64,000 bases of DNA from Nostoc favosum CHAB5714 (GTDB taxonomy: Bacteria; Cyanobacteriota; Cyanobacteriia; Cyanobacteriales; Nostocaceae), in NCBI RefSeq assembly GCF_020829495.1, contig NZ_JAIVFQ010000001.1, positions 221,493 to 285,492 of the forward strand, in the 5' to 3' direction. Each line of letters starts with the position of its first letter. The first letter of the stretch is position 1. Below, one piece after another: positions 63,727 to 64,000 of this stretch. The translations under genes and the position numbers were made by a program. The notes beneath the pieces were generated by a model. It saw nothing but the letters and a program-made list of their open reading frames with translations, did no database searches and was not told the origin of the DNA.

Positions 63727-64000
63727 TCCCCAACTCCCAACTCCCAACTCCCAACTCCCAACTCCCAACTCCCAACTCCCAACTCCCAACTCCCAACTCC
63801 CAACTCCTAACTCCTAACTCCCAACTCCCAACTCCCAACTCCCAACTCCCAACTCCCAACTCCCAACTCCCAACTCCCAACTCCCAACTCCCAACTCCCA
63901 ACTCCCAACTCCCAACTCCCAACTCCCAACTCCCAACTCCCAACTCCCAACTCCCAACTCCCAACTCCCAACTCCCAACTCCCAACTCCCAACTCCCAAC
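63727..64000. repeat. 7-bp tandem array (CCAACTC), runs off the window
   Basis: About 38 copies of CCCAACT, almost all identical with a few CCTAACT variants near 63806. The array reaches the last base, so its true length is unknown. Minus-strand coding-like frames (VGSWELG) are artefacts. Confidence 0.97.

Noticed and set aside
63692..64000. VGSWELG repeat proteins on the minus strand
   Set aside because: Heptamer array artefact cut by the window end.
1..64000. tRNA or rRNA genes
   Set aside because: No cloverleaf with a T-loop GTTCRANNC and matching acceptor stem, and no rRNA signature, was noticed by eye; a dedicated scan could still find one.

Overview
The window looks like chromosomal DNA of a filamentous, probably heterocyst-forming cyanobacterium of the Nostoc/Anabaena group. 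It carries chlM, the rbcL-rbcX-rbcS operon, a Rubisco activase with an RbcS-like tail, ycf46, and abundant GCGATCGC (HIP1) octamers. The spacers are full of 7-bp tandem repeats, small dispersed repeats and MITE-like elements, as is typical of Nostoc. Species cannot be fixed from sequence reading alone.

Layout. 0.3-4.7 kb: a DUF2808 protein, then the conserved ribosome/membrane-biogenesis cluster rpmH-rnpA-PH-domain protein-yidC-jag/khpB-DUF177. 4.8-7.4 kb (minus): an NLR-like NACHT NTPase preceded by a small partner gene. 7.7-14.9 kb: ycf46, an SH3 protein, a peptidoglycan-binding/SPOR protein and sbcC. 14.9-16.2 kb: repeat-only DNA with a 21-bp array. 16.3-19.8 kb: a BELL-like small effector followed by an NB-ARC/TPR NLR. 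19.9-22.2 kb: a graveyard of PIN-toxin modules with intact antitoxin genes, plus a duplicated tail of the NLR. 22.2-34.1 kb: antiporter, chlM, several membrane or secreted proteins, and an IS200/IS605 element with intact tnpB and decayed tnpA. 34.3-39.6 kb (minus): rca, a broken PIN toxin with its antitoxin, a GDSL hydrolase, then the Rubisco operon. 40.5-49.0 kb: propeller protein, panB, a frameshifted DUF2887 gene, trmFO, fasciclin protein, and a large Ca-binding repeat/RTX protein. 49.1-64 kb: GNAT, murF, TerB-like protein, deacetylase, FHA-PAS-GAF-GGDEF-EAL protein, TpsB-type transporter, SWIM protein, lpdA, and a long heptamer array running off the window.

The most interesting content is two NLR-type modules about 9 kb apart. 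In each, a small helical protein and the adjacent NLR share a short gap-free motif centred on Q-(V/I)-G. In the 16.3-19.8 kb pair the motif is at the C-terminus of the small protein and the N-terminus of the NLR. That is the layout described for bacterial amyloid signalling sequences (BASS) linking BELL effectors to NLRs, analogous to RHIM and fungal HET systems. In the 4.8-7.4 kb pair both copies are N-terminal, which is a less usual layout. These are probable regulated cell-death or immune modules; function is inferred.

A second theme is mobile-DNA activity that can be read at base level. A MITE with a TA duplication splits a toxin gene; a 29-bp repeat breaks another toxin and a related one sits in frame inside a HupE-like gene; one MITE sits inside a 21-bp array and itself carries a smaller repeat.
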